From the NCBI RefSeq assembly GCF_042680605.1, contig NZ_JBHUEE010000001.1, forward strand, positions 558,001-622,000: a stretch of DNA of 64,000 bases, in the 5' to 3' direction. This DNA is from Allobogoriella deserti. Its GTDB lineage: Bacteria; Actinomycetota; Actinomycetes; Actinomycetales; Actinomycetaceae. Shown piece after piece: positions 63,677-64,000 of the stretch. The notes beneath the pieces were generated by a model, which had not been told where the DNA came from, searched no databases, and was given only the letters and a program-made list of their open reading frames with translations. Position 1 is the stretch's first letter, and every line of letters starts with the position of its first letter. The translations under genes and the position numbers were made by a program.

Positions 63677-64000
63677 TTAGCAGCGCACTGTCAGCGTGGA
63701 CGAGCCGGACGGGGTGCGCCGCACCGAGATCCGCTCGGGAATCCGGTCCTTCATCTCCGTGACGTGGGAGACCACGCCCACGGCACGGCCGCCTTCGCGC
63801 AACCGGCCCAACTCGGTCATCACTGTGTCCAGCGTCTGCGGGTCGAGCGAGCCGAATCCCTCGTCGATGATGAGCGTGCCGAGCTCGATCCCGCCGGCCT
63901 CCGAACGCACGACATCGGCGAGCCCGAGCGCGAGGCACAGCGAGACGTAGAACGTCTCACCACCGGAGAGCGTGTGCGGGTCGCGCGGCCGCTCGGTCAC
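63677..64000 (-). CDS. sbcC: Exonuclease SbcC, C-terminal end (cut by window edge)
   Basis: The last 107 residues of an SbcC/Rad50-type ATPase: ABC signature TLSGGETFYVSLCLALGLAD, Walker B TLIIDEGFGSLDPQTLD and the switch His in GVVSHVTEMKDRI. SbcC with SbcD cuts DNA hairpins. The N-terminal lobe and coiled coil lie right of the window. Confidence 0.93.
   Translation of the reverse strand: MTERPRDPHTLSGGETFYVSLCLALGLADVVRSEAGGIELGTLIIDEGFGSLDPQTLDTVMTELGRLREGGRAVGVVSHVTEMKDRIPERISVRRTPSGSSTLTVRC

Overview
The window is high-GC DNA with GTG starts, 4-bp stop/start overlaps and a gene set typical of Actinomycetota: mtrA-mtrB-lpqB, prfB-ftsE-ftsX, secA next to an Rv3235-family gene, Tad pilus genes, and UdgX. 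The mix (LpqB/MtrAB, a DUF6912-type gene, GH29 fucosidase, CUT1 sugar transporter) fits the order Micrococcales, perhaps near Ruaniaceae, Beutenbergiaceae or Bogoriellaceae. That placement is inference from gene content only.

Region 1 (1 to about 10,950) is the right-hand part of an integrated mobile element whose other end lies left of the window. All of its genes run leftward and most are joined by 4-bp ATGA/GTGA overlaps. It carries a large serine integrase, an FtsK/SpoIIIE-type DNA pump, a primase-polymerase/SF3 helicase, a P27-type terminase small subunit, a lipoprotein, small zinc-finger proteins, a zinc-finger/WhiB-like fusion and an unrecognised partial protein at the edge. The gene set mixes actinobacterial integrative-conjugative and phage-satellite hallmarks. 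The element abuts a cpaF/tadA (Tad pilus ATPase) gene that lacks everything upstream of and including the Walker A motif, so the element most likely split that gene.

Region 2 (10,949 to 14,954) is the rest of the Tad/Flp pilus operon: cpaF remnant, tadB, tadC, a small pilin-like protein and three TadE/TadG-like pseudopilins. Region 3 (15,000 to 20,971) is accessory: a Rox-type rifamycin monooxygenase with an inverted repeat resembling the rifamycin-associated element, a coiled-coil protein with a GNAT acetyltransferase, a small membrane protein, a LysR regulator and a Bcr/CflA-type exporter. Region 4 (20,998 to 25,860) is core: a 3 x 56-bp tandem repeat, prfB, ftsE, ftsX, an M23 hydrolase that probably acts with FtsEX, and an S4-domain protein. 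smpB, often next in this cluster, is absent here.

Region 5 (25,921 to 38,726) handles transport and sugars: a tandem-fused ABC exporter, a secreted phosphodiester-glycosidase/metallophosphoesterase fusion, a GH29 alpha-L-fucosidase with a CUT1 sugar ABC transporter, and a divergent FadR/GntR regulator with repeated operator-like motifs. Region 6 (38,723 to 44,393) is a leftward membrane/MoxR cluster (DUF58, MoxR, DUF4350, DUF4129, glycerophosphodiesterase-like membrane protein). Region 7 (44,506 to 64,000) is core envelope, stress and DNA-repair functions: mtrA-mtrB-lpqB, a ComF-like protein, hpf, a DUF72 protein, UdgX, a YcaQ/AlkZ-like protein, secA, a CE1758/CE1759-type flavin monooxygenase/reductase pair, Rv3235-family and LysM proteins, a BldC/excisionase-like HTH, SAF (CpaB-like) and CpaE-like proteins that may serve the Tad system, a DUF6912-like protein, and the C-terminal end of sbcC. 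No rRNA, tRNA, CRISPR array or insertion sequence was recognised.
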